This document shows positions 30,247 to 39,460 of a DNA stretch of 64,000 bases, piece after piece (positions within the stretch are counted from its first letter, which is position 1; each line of letters starts with the position of its first letter). The stretch comes from Dehalococcoidia bacterium (GTDB lineage: Bacteria; Chloroflexota; Dehalococcoidia; Lucifugimonadales; JAGWBF01). Made by a program: the position numbers and the translations under genes. The DNA lies in assembly GCA_021295955.1 (NCBI GenBank), contig JAGWBJ010000011.1, forward strand, positions 1 through 64,000, read 5' to 3'. The notes beneath the pieces were generated by a model. It saw nothing but the letters and a program-made list of their open reading frames with translations, ran no database searches and was not told the DNA's origin.

Positions 30247-32652
30247 GTGGCAAGCACCCGGCAGAGCTATGACATGGAGATCGCCGCCGTTCGGCGCAGG
30301 ATCATGGAGGCCCTCGAGGACGGCATCCTCCAGCGTCTCACGGACTCATCGCCCGAGCTGACGGACAACTCCATGGCCGTCCTCAGGCGCCGGTACCTGG
30401 CCAAGGACCGGGAGGGTAACGTAATCGAGGAGCCCGACGAGATGTTCCGCCGGGTCTCCCGCAACCTGTCCCTGGCCGACCGGCGCTACGGGGCCACCGA
30501 CGCCCAGGTCCAGGAGGCCGAAGAGGAGTTCTACCAGGTGATGTCCCGCCTGGAGTACCTCCCCAACTCGCCCACCCTTATGAACGCGGGCCGGGAGCTG
30601 CAGATGCTCTCCGCCTGCTTCGTCCTGCCCGTCAGCGACTCCATGGAGGCCATCTTCGAGACCGTCAAGGAAGCGACGCTGGTGCAGAAGAGCGGCGGGG
30701 GCACGGGATTCGCCTTCAGCCGGCTCCGCCCCGAGGGCGACATAGTTGGCTCCACCGGCGGCGTGGCCAGCGGCCCCGTCAGCTTCATGCGGGCCTTCGA
30801 CGGCGCCACCGAGGCCGTAAAGCAGGGCTCCACCAGGCGCGGCGCCAACATGGGCATACTGAACGTGGACCATCCCGACATCCTCAGGTTCATAAGGGCC
30901 AAGGAGGACGGCAAGAGCATCACCAATTTCAACATCTCCGTCGCCGTCAACGAGGAGTTCATGGACAGGGTGCAGCGGCGCGAGGAGTACGACCTGGTGA
31001 ACCCCCGCACGGGCAAGGTGACGGGACGCCTCAACGCCGCCGAGGTGTTCGAGCTGCTGGCGGACATGGCGTGGAAGACCGGGGACCCCGGCATCGTCTT
31101 CCTGGACCGGATAAACCGGGACAACCCCACCCCCCTCCTGGGCAGGATCGAGAGCACCAACCCGTGCGGCGAGCAGCCCCTCCTGCCCTACGAGTCGTGC
31201 AACCTGGGCTCCGTCAACCTGGCCCGCATGGTACGGTACACCGACGACGGCGCGGCGATAGACTGGTCCAAGCTCACCCGCGTCATCCGCACCGCCGTAC
31301 ACATGCTGGACAACGTCATCGACATGAACAGCTACCCGATCCCCGCCATCCAGGAGATGAGCCACAAGACCCGGCGCATCGGCCTCGGGCTCATGGGGTT
31401 CGCCGACCTGCTGGTGCAGCTCGGCATCCCCTACGACTCCGAGGAAGCGCTCCACGTCGCCGACCAGCTCATGTCCTCCATCCGGGCCAAGACTCACGAG
31501 GCCTCGGCGGAGCTGGCCGCGGCCAGGGGCGCCTTCCCCGCCTGGGAGGGGAGCATCTACCACCAGGCGGGCGGGCCCGCCCTGCGCAACTCCGCTCCCA
31601 CCACCATCGCGCCCACCGGCACCATAAGCATCATCGCGGGGTGCTCCAGCGGCATAGAGCCCCTCTTCGCCCTCAGCTACGTGCGCAACGTCATGGACAA
31701 CACGCGGCTGGTGGAGGGCAACCCCTACTTCGAGTCCGTGGCCCGGCGGGAGGGCTTCCACTCTCCCGAGCTCATGCGGAAGCTGGCCGACCACGGAAGC
31801 CTCCGAGGTCTGGACCCCGCCGTGCCCGGATGGGTCGAGCGGCTCTTCGTGACCTCCCACGACATCGCGCCCGAATGGCACGTGCGGATGCAGGCGGCCT
31901 TCCAGGCGCACACCGACAACGCCGTGTCCAAGACCATCAACTTCCCCCGCCAGGCCGGCCGCGAAGACGTGGCCGACGCCTATACCCTGGCCTACGAGCT
32001 GGGTTGCAAGGGGATCACCATCTACCGGGACGGCAGCAAGGAGAACCAGGTGCTGAGCACGGGCGACTCCGGCAGCGCCCCCGCCGAGGCGTCCACAGCG
32101 CCCGCTCGGGCCGAGCCCGTCGAAGCCGGCGCCGGTCGCAGTCTGACTCCCAGGGGCAGGCCCCAGGAGATGCCGGGCATGACCGAGCGCATCCGGACGG
32201 GCCACGGCAACATGTACATCACCATCAACTTCGACGAGGAGGGGCAGCCCTTCGAGGTGTTCACCACCTTGGGCAAAGCCGGCGGCTGCGACTCGGCCCA
32301 GCTCGAGGCCATCTCCCGCCTGGCCTCCCTGGCCCTCCGGTCTGGCATCGACATCAAGGCGGTGGTGGAGCAGATCCGGGGCATCACCTGCTGCCCCGCC
32401 TGGGACAGCGGCGTGCTGGTGCGGTCGGGCCCCGACGCCGTCGCCCTGGCCCTGGAGCGCCACTCCACCTCCCAGAGCCCTCCCCCGGCAGCTTCGCCCC
32501 AGATGAAGCTGTTCCCCAAGGAGAACGGCAAGGCCGCCTGGGAGATCAACGGGTACCAACCCCGCGGCCGCTGCCCCGACTGCAACACGACCCTGGCCTA
32601 CCAGGAGGGCTGTCTTCTGTGCGCCTCCTGCGGCTGGAACAAGTGCGGATAG
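30247..32652 (+). CDS. nrdJ: Adenosylcobalamin-dependent ribonucleotide reductase (class II)
   Basis: 801 residues from a GTG. Reduces ribonucleotides to deoxyribonucleotides with a thiyl radical generated by B12. Cys124 (QMLSACFVLP) and Cys318 (ESCNLGSVNL) are the redox pair. N-P-C307-G-E309 is the radical cysteine loop. PTTIAPTGTISIIAGCSSGIEP is the conserved barrel signature. The C-terminal zinc ribbon CPDC...CASCGWNKC is typical of NrdJ. A variable linker near residues 605-640 contains APARAEPVEAGAG, whose DNA resembles a dispersed repeat. No N-terminal ATP cone is apparent. Confidence 0.97.
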   Translation: MASTRQSYDMEIAAVRRRIMEALEDGILQRLTDSSPELTDNSMAVLRRRYLAKDREGNVIEEPDEMFRRVSRNLSLADRRYGATDAQVQEAEEEFYQVMSRLEYLPNSPTLMNAGRELQMLSACFVLPVSDSMEAIFETVKEATLVQKSGGGTGFAFSRLRPEGDIVGSTGGVASGPVSFMRAFDGATEAVKQGSTRRGANMGILNVDHPDILRFIRAKEDGKSITNFNISVAVNEEFMDRVQRREEYDLVNPRTGKVTGRLNAAEVFELLADMAWKTGDPGIVFLDRINRDNPTPLLGRIESTNPCGEQPLLPYESCNLGSVNLARMVRYTDDGAAIDWSKLTRVIRTAVHMLDNVIDMNSYPIPAIQEMSHKTRRIGLGLMGFADLLVQLGIPYDSEEALHVADQLMSSIRAKTHEASAELAAARGAFPAWEGSIYHQAGGPALRNSAPTTIAPTGTISIIAGCSSGIEPLFALSYVRNVMDNTRLVEGNPYFESVARREGFHSPELMRKLADHGSLRGLDPAVPGWVERLFVTSHDIAPEWHVRMQAAFQAHTDNAVSKTINFPRQAGREDVADAYTLAYELGCKGITIYRDGSKENQVLSTGDSGSAPAEASTAPARAEPVEAGAGRSLTPRGRPQEMPGMTERIRTGHGNMYITINFDEEGQPFEVFTTLGKAGGCDSAQLEAISRLASLALRSGIDIKAVVEQIRGITCCPAWDSGVLVRSGPDAVALALERHSTSQSPPPAASPQMKLFPKENGKAAWEINGYQPRGRCPDCNTTLAYQEGCLLCASCGWNKCG

Positions 32653-32742
32653 GACGCCCGCCGGCCGCCAGCCGGTCCCGGGGGTAGGGACCCTTGCCCT
32701 CCGGCGCCGAAGGCAGCCGCGCCGCGGGCCCGTGGGAGCACC

Positions 32743-33756
32743 ATGCCTGACGAAAGCGCCAAGCCCATCATCGCCATAACCATGGGGGACCCGTGCGGCA
32801 TTGGCCCGGAGATCATCGCCAAGGCCCTGGCCTCCGGGCAGGTGCATCCCGCTTGCCGGCCTCTGGTGGTGGGCAGCGCCTGGTCCATGGAGCAGGCCAT
32901 CGACCTGGTGGGAGCCTCGCTGACGGTCCGGGAGGTGGAGTCGGCCCAGGGGGTCGGGACGTCTCCCGGGACCGTGGACATCGTCGACCCCCACAACCTG
33001 AGCCCGGAGGATGTCGTCGTCGGCCAGGTGACCCCGGCTTGCGGCAAGGCCGCCATGGAGTGGGTCACCCGGGCCGCCGAGCTCGCCCTGGCCGGCCAGG
33101 TGGACGCCCTGGCCACCGCGCCGGTGAACAAGGAGGCCGCGTCGCTGGCCGGGTACAAGGCCATCGGCCACATGGAGCTGCTCCAGGAGCTCTCCGGCGC
33201 CCCGGACGTGGCCACCATGCTGATGACCGGGCGCCTGTGGGTCGTGCACCTCACCACCCACCGGTCCCTCCGCCGCGCCTGCGACTACGTCACCAAGGAG
33301 CAGATCCTGGGCAAGCTCCGGCTGACCCACGACAGCTTCGGACAGGCGGGCATCCCGAGTCCCCGCATCGGCGTCGCGGCTCTGAACCCCCACGGCAGCG
33401 ACGGCGGGCTCCTGGGCAACGAGGAGGCCGACGAGATCGGGCCCGCGGTGGAGGAGGCCCGGAAGCTGGGCATCGACGCCCGCGGCCCCGTTCCTGCGGA
33501 CATCGTGTTCCATCAGGCCATCCAGGGGTCCTACGACGTCGTGCTGGCGATGTACCACGACCAGGGCCACATCGCCGTCAAGGTCCACGGCTTCGAGGCC
33601 AGCATCACCGCCAACCTGGGCCTGCCCTTCGTCCGCACTTCCGTCGATCACGGCACCGCCTTCGACATAGCCGGCAAGGGGGTCGCCCACCACGACAGCA
33701 TGCTGGAGGCCATCAGGATGGCCGTCTCCCTCTCCCTTGGCGAAGGACTCTCCTGA
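32743..33756 (+). CDS. pdxA: 4-hydroxythreonine-4-phosphate dehydrogenase
   Basis: 337 residues, ATG preceded by GGGAG. Oxidises 4-phosphohydroxy-L-threonine in pyridoxal phosphate synthesis, or acts on related substrates in the PdxA2 branch. ITMGDPCGIGPEIIAKAL is the N-terminal signature. TAPVNKEA, GHMELLQEL and the metal-binding TTHRSLRRA are present. YDVVLAMYHDQGHIAVKV and GLPFVRTSVDHGTAFDIAGKG close the active site. It is a single gene 90 bp after nrdJ. Confidence 0.93.
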   Translation: MPDESAKPIIAITMGDPCGIGPEIIAKALASGQVHPACRPLVVGSAWSMEQAIDLVGASLTVREVESAQGVGTSPGTVDIVDPHNLSPEDVVVGQVTPACGKAAMEWVTRAAELALAGQVDALATAPVNKEAASLAGYKAIGHMELLQELSGAPDVATMLMTGRLWVVHLTTHRSLRRACDYVTKEQILGKLRLTHDSFGQAGIPSPRIGVAALNPHGSDGGLLGNEEADEIGPAVEEARKLGIDARGPVPADIVFHQAIQGSYDVVLAMYHDQGHIAVKVHGFEASITANLGLPFVRTSVDHGTAFDIAGKGVAHHDSMLEAIRMAVSLSLGEGLS

Positions 33757-34144
33757 GTCTCCGCCCCCCTCCGGGTCCCCGGGCCGTAAGCGTCCAGCCC
33801 CGGTGGAAAGCGCCCCACAGGCCCTGCGCCGCCATGCCCTCCCGTTCGGGCATCCATGTGGACGTGGGGCACTGGCCTCACCGGGCCCGAACCAAGGGGC
33901 AGGCGCCCCATACCCACCTGTAGGGGCGCCTCTTGGGGGCGCCCCAGAGGGACGCCCCTACGACAGGACCGGGGCAGGGGCTATTTTCAGAGTCATGACA
34001 CGCAGGGGGTCGTTGGAAAAACCGGTGCCCAAGAGGGGTTTTGCAAGGAACTGCTTTCATGGGAGAGACGGAAGGCGGGTGAACCGAGTCTTGCACCTGC
34101 TTTTGTCCCGGTCCCGTGCCTGTCGCCCCTACGGGCCCGTCGTG
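33757..34144. other. Gene-free gap between pdxA and proC
   Basis: Apart from the palindromic repeat at 33921-33960 and the proC -10 box, I find no gene, tRNA or terminator. A second short copy of the repeat's outer arm (CGCCCCTACG) lies near 34124. Confidence 0.4.
33921..33960. repeat. 40-bp near-perfect palindrome
   Basis: Outer arms TAGGGGCG/CGCCCCTA, then CCTCT/AGAGG, then TGGGG/CCCCA at the centre. It matches a common GTAGGGGC-type intergenic palindrome of bacterial genomes. Confidence 0.6.
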
Positions 34145-34150
34145 TATAAT
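34145..34150 (+). promoter_or_regulatory. -10 box of proC
   Basis: Consensus TATAAT 30 bp before the proC ATG. The -35 is weak. Confidence 0.4.
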
Positions 34151-34179
34151 TGTGGGCAAATGTGGGGCTCGACGGCGGC

Positions 34180-34983
34180 ATGAAGCTGGCTTTCATAGGC
34201 GGGGGGACCATGGCGGAGGCCATTATCTCCGGCGTGTTGTCCAGTGGGGTTGCGGCGGCCGAAGACGTGTCGGTGGGAGAGCCTCTGGAGGAGCGCCGCC
34301 GGACCCTCCGGGACCGCCATGGGGTTTTGGCGACCGCCGTCAACGCCGAGGCCGCCGCACCGGCCGACGTCGTGGTCCTGTCGATGAAGCCCCAGGACCT
34401 GTCCCGGGCGCTTGCCGACCTCAACGGGGACCTCCGCGAGGACCAGGCCGCCCTCTCCATCGTTGCCGGTGCAAGGATGTCCACCATAGTTGAGGGCCTT
34501 GGCCACGCGGCGGTCATCCGTGTCATGCCCAACACCCCCGCGCAGGTCGGCCAGGGCATGAGCCTCTGGACCTGCTCCCCCCAGGTCCCCCAGGCTGCCC
34601 GGGAGGCGGCCCGGTCGGTGCTGGGCACCGTGGGCAAGGAGATTTATGTCTCCGACGAGAAGTACCTGGACATGGCCACGGCCCTGAGCGCCAGCGGACC
34701 CGCCTACGTGTTCCTGTTCATCGAGGCGCTCATCGATGCCGGGGTCCACGTGGGGCTCCCCCGGGACATGTCCCGCACCCTGGCCGTGCAGACCGTCCTG
34801 GGCAGCACGAAGCTGGTTGAGGAGACCGGCCGCCATCCCGCCCTGTTGAAGGACATGGTGACCTCCCCGGGAGGCACCACCGTCGAGGGGCTGCTGGCCC
34901 TGGAGCAGGGCGGCCTCCGGTCCGCCGTCATCAACGCCGTCGTCGCCGCCTACAAGAGGTCCGTGGAGCTGGGACGGCAGTGA
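34180..34983 (+). CDS. proC: Pyrroline-5-carboxylate reductase
   Basis: 267 residues from the ATG at 34180, giving the typical start MKLAFIGGGTMAEAIISG. The in-frame upstream ATG at 34150 overlaps the -10 box. It catalyses the last step of proline synthesis with NAD(P)H. SMKPQDL and VIRVMPNTPAQVGQGM are family signatures. ALSASGPAYVFLFIEALIDAGVHVGLPR and VTSPGGTTVEGLLALE form the dimer and substrate region. It overlaps yggT by GTGA. proB and proA are encoded 21 kb downstream, so the pathway is complete in this window. Confidence 0.95.
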   Translation: MKLAFIGGGTMAEAIISGVLSSGVAAAEDVSVGEPLEERRRTLRDRHGVLATAVNAEAAAPADVVVLSMKPQDLSRALADLNGDLREDQAALSIVAGARMSTIVEGLGHAAVIRVMPNTPAQVGQGMSLWTCSPQVPQAAREAARSVLGTVGKEIYVSDEKYLDMATALSASGPAYVFLFIEALIDAGVHVGLPRDMSRTLAVQTVLGSTKLVEETGRHPALLKDMVTSPGGTTVEGLLALEQGGLRSAVINAVVAAYKRSVELGRQ

Positions 34984-35234
34984 CGGAGTACATCAAATAT
35001 TTTATCGAGATCCTGACATCGGTGCTTATGGTGGCCATCTTCGCCCGCGTCGTGCTGTCCTGGCTGCCCATCGGGAACAGCAACCATCCCGTCGTCGCCA
35101 TTATCTACCAGATAACCGAGCCGATATTGGCCCCCCTGCGCCGGATATTGCCCCGGGTGGGCATGCTGGACCTGAGCCCCATGGCCGCCATCTTCATCCT
35201 GGTGATCATAGCGCGGCTGGTCAGCGCGCTATAG
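34980..35234 (+). CDS. YggT family membrane protein
   Basis: 84 residues from a GTG overlapping the proC stop (GTGA). Two membrane helices (about 8-25 and 62-82) flank a conserved loop. FARVVLSWLPI and ITEPILAPLRRILP are the family hallmarks. YggT proteins commonly follow proC or sit near division genes, and are implicated in cell-surface or division functions that remain poorly defined. Confidence 0.9.
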   Translation: MTEYIKYFIEILTSVLMVAIFARVVLSWLPIGNSNHPVVAIIYQITEPILAPLRRILPRVGMLDLSPMAAIFILVIIARLVSAL

Positions 35235-35308
35235 TCCCAGAGGCATATGCAAAGTTTTCTACTACCGGGCGAGGAACCTCTCTCCCCCGGCTGTGAGGGC
35301 CGCCCAGC

Positions 35309-35338
35309 TTGACCCTTACCGGCGAGTCGGGATAAAAT
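35309..35338 (+). promoter_or_regulatory. Promoter of padR operon
   Basis: TTGACC (35309-35314), 18-bp spacer, TAAAAT (35333-35338). The leader is about 25 nt. Confidence 0.55.
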
Positions 35339-35367
35339 CGGGGCAATCATGAGCAAGGTGCTGTGAC

Positions 35368-35700
35368 GTGTATCATAAAGAGCTTCTGAAGGGCAACACC
35401 GAGACCCTCCTCCTGTCGCTGCTGTCGGACGAAGCGATGTACGGCTACCAGATCGTCAAGGAGATAAGAGAGCGGAGCGGCGGGTACTTCCGATTCAAGG
35501 AAGGGACCCTCTACCCGGCGCTCCACCGCCTGGAGGCATCGGGCCTCATAGAGGGCCAGTGGAAAGAGGCCAGCACCGGCGCTCCCCGGCGCTACTATCA
35601 CATGACGTCCAAGGGGCTAAAGACCCTGGACGAGCGTACCGCGGAATGGAAGCGTTTCTCGACCGCGGTCAACTCCATCATGCCTGCCCTGGTCTCATAG
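35368..35700 (+). CDS. PadR family transcriptional regulator
   Basis: 110 residues from a GTG. A winged-helix PadR domain spans nearly the whole protein: LLKGNTETLLLSLLSDEAMYGYQIVKEI, then FKEGTLYPALHRLEASGLIEGQW and RRYYHMTSKGLKTL. It is the short PadR-s2 type without a large effector domain. It normally represses its own operon, here shared with a membrane protein that begins with a HAAS domain, a pairing seen in many Gram-positive genomes. Confidence 0.92.
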   Translation: MYHKELLKGNTETLLLSLLSDEAMYGYQIVKEIRERSGGYFRFKEGTLYPALHRLEASGLIEGQWKEASTGAPRRYYHMTSKGLKTLDERTAEWKRFSTAVNSIMPALVS

Positions 35701-35716
35701 CGGGCGGAGGCCGTTG

Positions 35717-36724
35717 GTGGACGTCGAGCTCCAGAACTATCTTCGGGCCATCACCCGCAAGCTCAGGCTGGACCCCCGCAAGAACCGGGAGATCGCCCTT
35801 GAGCTTCAGGGCCATCTCGAGGAGAGGACCCACGAGCTGGAGCGGGACGGCCTCTCCTACAAGGAGGCCCTGAACCAGGCGCTGGACGATCTCGGCGGCC
35901 CCGACGCCATCGCCCGCGACATGTACTCGGTACACAGCCGGGCCAACTGGCGGGACATCCTCCTGGCAACCCTGCCCCACCTGCTGCTGGCCAGCCTCTT
36001 CGCCCTGCATCTGTGGACCAAGTACATGCTGGTCGCCGTCATCCTCATAGGCGTCATCTTCGTGACCCTCAAGGGCTGGAGGACGGGCAGGCCCAGCTGG
36101 ACGTACACCTGGCTTGGCTACTCGATGGCGGCTCCCGCCCTCTCCTGGCTGATGGCCCTGGGGTCGCTGGCCTACGCCTCCTGGCAGTTCGTCACCACGG
36201 GCTCCCTGCCCTTCAGCTTCCCCATATACATGCTTATGGCCGTGTACGTGCCCTTCTCCCTCTGGATAATGGCCCGGGTGTTGGGGCGGGTCATAAGGCA
36301 GGACTGGCTGCTGGTGTCGCTGACGGCCCTTCCCTTCCCCTTCCTGACGACGTGGATGCTGTTCCTCAACTGGCAGGGCGGCCTCTGGCACGCCGACTCC
36401 CCGATGGTCCGGGCCACGGACACCGAGCGGGCCCTGGTGTTCTTGGCTCTCGCCGTGGTCACCGGAGTCTTCCTCAAGGTGGGCCGCAGGGTAGTCAAGA
36501 TAGCACTCCTCATGGCCTCCACGGCTGTGCTGGTCATATTCACCGTTGCGGCCATCCCCTTCAGCTTCGGCATCCTGTTCGGAATACTCATAACTCTGGC
36601 CTCCGTCGCCTTCCTCCTTAGCCCGGCCATACTCCAGTCCCGGCTGGACCGGAAAGAGCCCTCCTATCCCTCGGTCGAGAGTGGGGAGGAGGTCGTCACC
36701 CATTGGTTCACCAACGCAAGGTAG
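35717..36724 (+). CDS. HAAS-domain membrane protein
   Basis: 335 residues from the GTG at 35717, six bases after GGAGG; a TTG three bases earlier is less well spaced. The N-terminal 75 residues (YLRAITRKLRLDPRKNREIALELQGHLEER, SYKEALNQALDDLGGPDAIA) form a HAAS/DUF1700-like helical domain that partners PadR proteins. About seven hydrophobic segments follow from residue 78 to 310. The ligand or signal is unknown. Its 3' end overlaps the start of degV by 22 bp. Confidence 0.8.
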   Translation: MDVELQNYLRAITRKLRLDPRKNREIALELQGHLEERTHELERDGLSYKEALNQALDDLGGPDAIARDMYSVHSRANWRDILLATLPHLLLASLFALHLWTKYMLVAVILIGVIFVTLKGWRTGRPSWTYTWLGYSMAAPALSWLMALGSLAYASWQFVTTGSLPFSFPIYMLMAVYVPFSLWIMARVLGRVIRQDWLLVSLTALPFPFLTTWMLFLNWQGGLWHADSPMVRATDTERALVFLALAVVTGVFLKVGRRVVKIALLMASTAVLVIFTVAAIPFSFGILFGILITLASVAFLLSPAILQSRLDRKEPSYPSVESGEEVVTHWFTNAR

Positions 36725-37620
36725 CGGTCGTCGTAGACAGCAGCAGCAGCCTTCCCGGCGAGCTCCTGGACCGCTGGCACATCCAGGTCGTCCCCCACGA
36801 GCTGGTGATCGGGGACCGCACCTTCAGGGACGGTGTGGACATACGCCCGGACGAGTTCTATCACCTCCTGCGCAACGGCTCGGGCACACCGACCACCTCG
36901 TCCCCCGGCTCCGCACGGTTCCTGGAGGCCTTCCGGTCCGCCGGACGAGCCGCCGGCAGCACCGTCTGCATCACCCTGGCCTCGGACTTCAGCTCCACCT
37001 ACTCCTCGGCCTGCCTGGCGGCCAGGACCGCCCGGCAGGAGATGCCCGGCTCGGTCATCAGGGTCGTGGACAGCAGGACGGCCGCGGGAGCCGAGGGCCT
37101 CATCGCCCTGGAGGCCGCCCGGTCCGCCGACGCCGGGGCGGACCTCGAGGGGGTGCTTTCGGTGGTGCACGACCTGATACCCAGGGTGAACCTGCTCGCG
37201 TTCCTGGATACGCTGGACTACGTGCGCAGAAGCGGAAGGGTCCCCAGGGTTGCGGCCCTGGCGGGCTCGCTGCTGGGGATCAGGCCCCTGACGGAGCTGA
37301 GGTTGGGAGAAGCCAGGATGCTGGAACGGCCCCGGTCCCGCGGACGGGCCATGGAGCGGTTGGTGGACGTCATGGAAATGCGGGTCGGCCGGCGGCCCGT
37401 CCACGCGACCGTCATGCACGCTCAGGCGGCCAAGGACGCCGATGAGCTGTGCCGCCGTGTGCAGGACCGGTTCGACTGCCGGGAGGTATTCGTCAGCGAG
37501 TTCACTCCCGTTATGGGAGCCCACCTGGGACCAGGGCTGCTGGGCCTCGCGTTCTACGGCGAGTCGGTAGACGGCGGCACACACACGGGTGCGGGAACCA
37601 CGCGGGTGGGGGAACATTGA
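36703..37620 (+). CDS. DegV family fatty-acid-binding protein
   Basis: 305 residues from a TTG. DegV (FakB-like) proteins bind a fatty acid in a cavity and present it for phosphorylation by FakA. VAVVVDSSSSLPGELL is the N-terminal strand-helix. TSSPGSARFLEAF, CITLASDFSSTYSSA and DYVRRSGRVPRVAAL..LLGIRPL match the family, as does VMGAHLGPGLLGLAFYG at the C-terminus. It overlaps the HAAS protein gene, so it is in the padR operon. No FakA gene is in view. Confidence 0.92.
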   Translation: MVHQRKVAVVVDSSSSLPGELLDRWHIQVVPHELVIGDRTFRDGVDIRPDEFYHLLRNGSGTPTTSSPGSARFLEAFRSAGRAAGSTVCITLASDFSSTYSSACLAARTARQEMPGSVIRVVDSRTAAGAEGLIALEAARSADAGADLEGVLSVVHDLIPRVNLLAFLDTLDYVRRSGRVPRVAALAGSLLGIRPLTELRLGEARMLERPRSRGRAMERLVDVMEMRVGRRPVHATVMHAQAAKDADELCRRVQDRFDCREVFVSEFTPVMGAHLGPGLLGLAFYGESVDGGTHTGAGTTRVGEH

Positions 37621-37648
37621 AGGGACAAGCAGGCGGTAAGGAGGCGAC

Positions 37649-39220
37649 ATGGACATCAAGGTAGTGCGGGGCGACGTTACCAAGACCAAGGTGCCGGCGC
37701 TGATAGTCAACCTCTTCGACGGCGTCAAGGAGCCGGGCGGCGCCACGGGAGCCGTGGACCGGGCCCTGGACGGCGCCATCACCCAGCTCATAGACGAGGG
37801 TGAGATCAAGGGCAAGAAGGGCGAGATCACCATCATACACACCTTCGGCAAGATAGGGCCCTCCAGGGTCCTGGTGGCCGGCTTGGGCAAGTCCGAGAGC
37901 TTCACCCGGGATACCGTCCGGGAGACGACCGCGGCGGCGTGCCGGCGGCTTCGCAGGCTGGGAATAAGCGAGGCGGCCACCATCGCCCACGGGGCCGGGG
38001 TCGGGGGAATGGACCCGGCGGACTCGGGCCAGGCGATAGCCGAGGGGGCAACCCTGGGCCTCTACCGGTTCCGGAACTACATGACCAGCGGCGAGGACGG
38101 CGCCGGGGTCCCGGGCTCCGGGGGCCCGGGTTCAGAGGGCCCGGGTTCAGAGGGCCCGGGTTCAGAGGGCCTGAAGGATCTGTCCATCGTGGAGCAGGAC
38201 CAGGAGAAGGCGGCGTCGCTGGCCGAAGGCGTGGAGAAGGGCAGTGTCCTGTCCCAGGTCGCCATCATGGCCCGGGACATGGTGAACGAGCCTGCCAACG
38301 TCATGACTCCCACTCGGATGGCGGAGATAGCAGCCCAGGTGGCCGACGAGGAGGGACTCGACATCAAGGTCCTGGACCGGGAGCAGATGGACGAGATGGG
38401 CATGGGAGCCTTCATGGGAGTGGCCAGGGGCAGCGACCAGCCGCCCAAGCTTATCGTCCTGGAGTACCGTGGAGACCCGGACAACCCCTCCAACAACCTG
38501 GGGCTCATCGGAAAGGGCATCACATTCGACACCGGGGGCATCTCCCTGAAGCCCGCCGGCGGCATGGAGGACATGAAGGGCGACATGGCCGGCGGCGCGT
38601 CGGTCATCGCCGCGATGAAGGCCATCGGGCGCCTGAAGCCCAGGATCAACGTGGTGGGAATGGTGGCGGCCACCGAGAACATGCCCGGTGGCTCGGCCCA
38701 ACGCCCGGGAGACGTGGTCAAGAGCATGAGCGGCAAGACCATCGAGGTGATAAACACCGACGCCGAGGGCCGGCTGGTCCTGGCCGATGCCCTCTACTAC
38801 GCGCGGCAGATGGGGGTCACCCGGCTGGTGGACATCGCCACCCTCACCGGGGCCATAGTCGTCGCCCTGGGCCACGCCTGCAGCGGCGTCATGGGAAACG
38901 ACCAGGAGCTTGTCGACCAGGTCATCGAGTCGGGCGCATCCTCGGGAGAGAGGATATGGCAGCTCCCCCTGTACGACGACTACAGGGAGCAGATCAGGAG
39001 CAACGTCGCGGATATCAAGAACACCGGGGGACGGGCCGCCGGCTCTCTGACCGCCGGCCAGTTCCTGGCCGAGTTCGCCGAAGAGACGTCGTGGGCCCAC
39101 CTGGACATCGCCGGCACCTACTTCAGCGACAAGGAGAAGGGGTACCTGGTCAAGGGAGGCACCGGTGTGCCCACCCGCACGCTGGTCGACCTGGCCATCA
39201 AACTGGGCCGGCGGGAGTAG
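37649..39220 (+). CDS. pepA: Leucyl aminopeptidase (M17)
   Basis: 523 residues. An N-terminal macro-like domain (1-150) is joined to the catalytic domain by a Gly-Pro-Ser-Glu linker made of 15-bp DNA repeats. The dimetal site is visible in GKGITFDTGGISLKPAGGMEDMKGDMAGG and NTDAEGRLVLADAL. VAATENMPGGSAQRPGDV and NTGGRAAGSLTAGQFL complete the signature. It removes N-terminal residues from peptides in the cytosol. It follows degV by 28 bp and may be co-transcribed. Confidence 0.95.
   Translation: MDIKVVRGDVTKTKVPALIVNLFDGVKEPGGATGAVDRALDGAITQLIDEGEIKGKKGEITIIHTFGKIGPSRVLVAGLGKSESFTRDTVRETTAAACRRLRRLGISEAATIAHGAGVGGMDPADSGQAIAEGATLGLYRFRNYMTSGEDGAGVPGSGGPGSEGPGSEGPGSEGLKDLSIVEQDQEKAASLAEGVEKGSVLSQVAIMARDMVNEPANVMTPTRMAEIAAQVADEEGLDIKVLDREQMDEMGMGAFMGVARGSDQPPKLIVLEYRGDPDNPSNNLGLIGKGITFDTGGISLKPAGGMEDMKGDMAGGASVIAAMKAIGRLKPRINVVGMVAATENMPGGSAQRPGDVVKSMSGKTIEVINTDAEGRLVLADALYYARQMGVTRLVDIATLTGAIVVALGHACSGVMGNDQELVDQVIESGASSGERIWQLPLYDDYREQIRSNVADIKNTGGRAAGSLTAGQFLAEFAEETSWAHLDIAGTYFSDKEKGYLVKGGTGVPTRTLVDLAIKLGRRE
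38123..38167 (+). repeat. 15-bp in-frame tandem repeat in pepA
   Basis: Three identical copies of GGCCCGGGTTCAGAG encode Gly-Pro-Gly-Ser-Glu in the interdomain linker. Perfect copies imply recent expansion. Confidence 0.85.
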
Positions 39221-39281
39221 CGGCCCTCCATAGACAGCCCTCCGCCGGGCCCGGACCGGCCGTCCGGGCGTGCCGTTTTTG

Positions 39282-39310
39282 TTGACTCCGTGGGTGGTTT
39301 GCCTTAGACT
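39282..39310 (+). promoter_or_regulatory. Promoter of the tRNA pair
   Basis: TTGACT (39282-39287), 17-bp spacer, TAGACT (39305-39310). The start would be about 24 nt before tRNA-His. Confidence 0.62.
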
Positions 39311-39340
39311 CGATGTGGAGCGCGGTTCCGGCGAGCCCAT

Positions 39341-39418
39341 GGTGAGCGTAGCCAAGTGGTCCAAGGCGCCTGGCTGTGGCCCAGGAGATCGTGGGTTCGA
39401 ATCCCACCGCTCACCCCA
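39341..39418 (+). tRNA. tRNA-His (GTG anticodon)
   Basis: The acceptor stem GTGAGCG/CGCTCAC is perfect. The anticodon stem CCTGG/CCAGG closes the loop CTGTGGC with anticodon GTG. The T arm is GTGGG-TTCGAAT-CCCAC. The extra 5' G opposite discriminator C is the tRNA-His identity pair, and CCA is encoded. Confidence 0.96.
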
Positions 39419-39460
39419 TCCACAACCTCCCCGGGCAAGGGACCCGCGTTCCGACAAAGG

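Noticed and set aside
30346-33693. Very long minus-strand open frame opposite nrdJ and pdxA
   Set aside because: It mirrors two well-supported genes. High GC leaves few stops in antisense frames, and its translation is low-complexity Gly/Ala/Val/His without any family motif.
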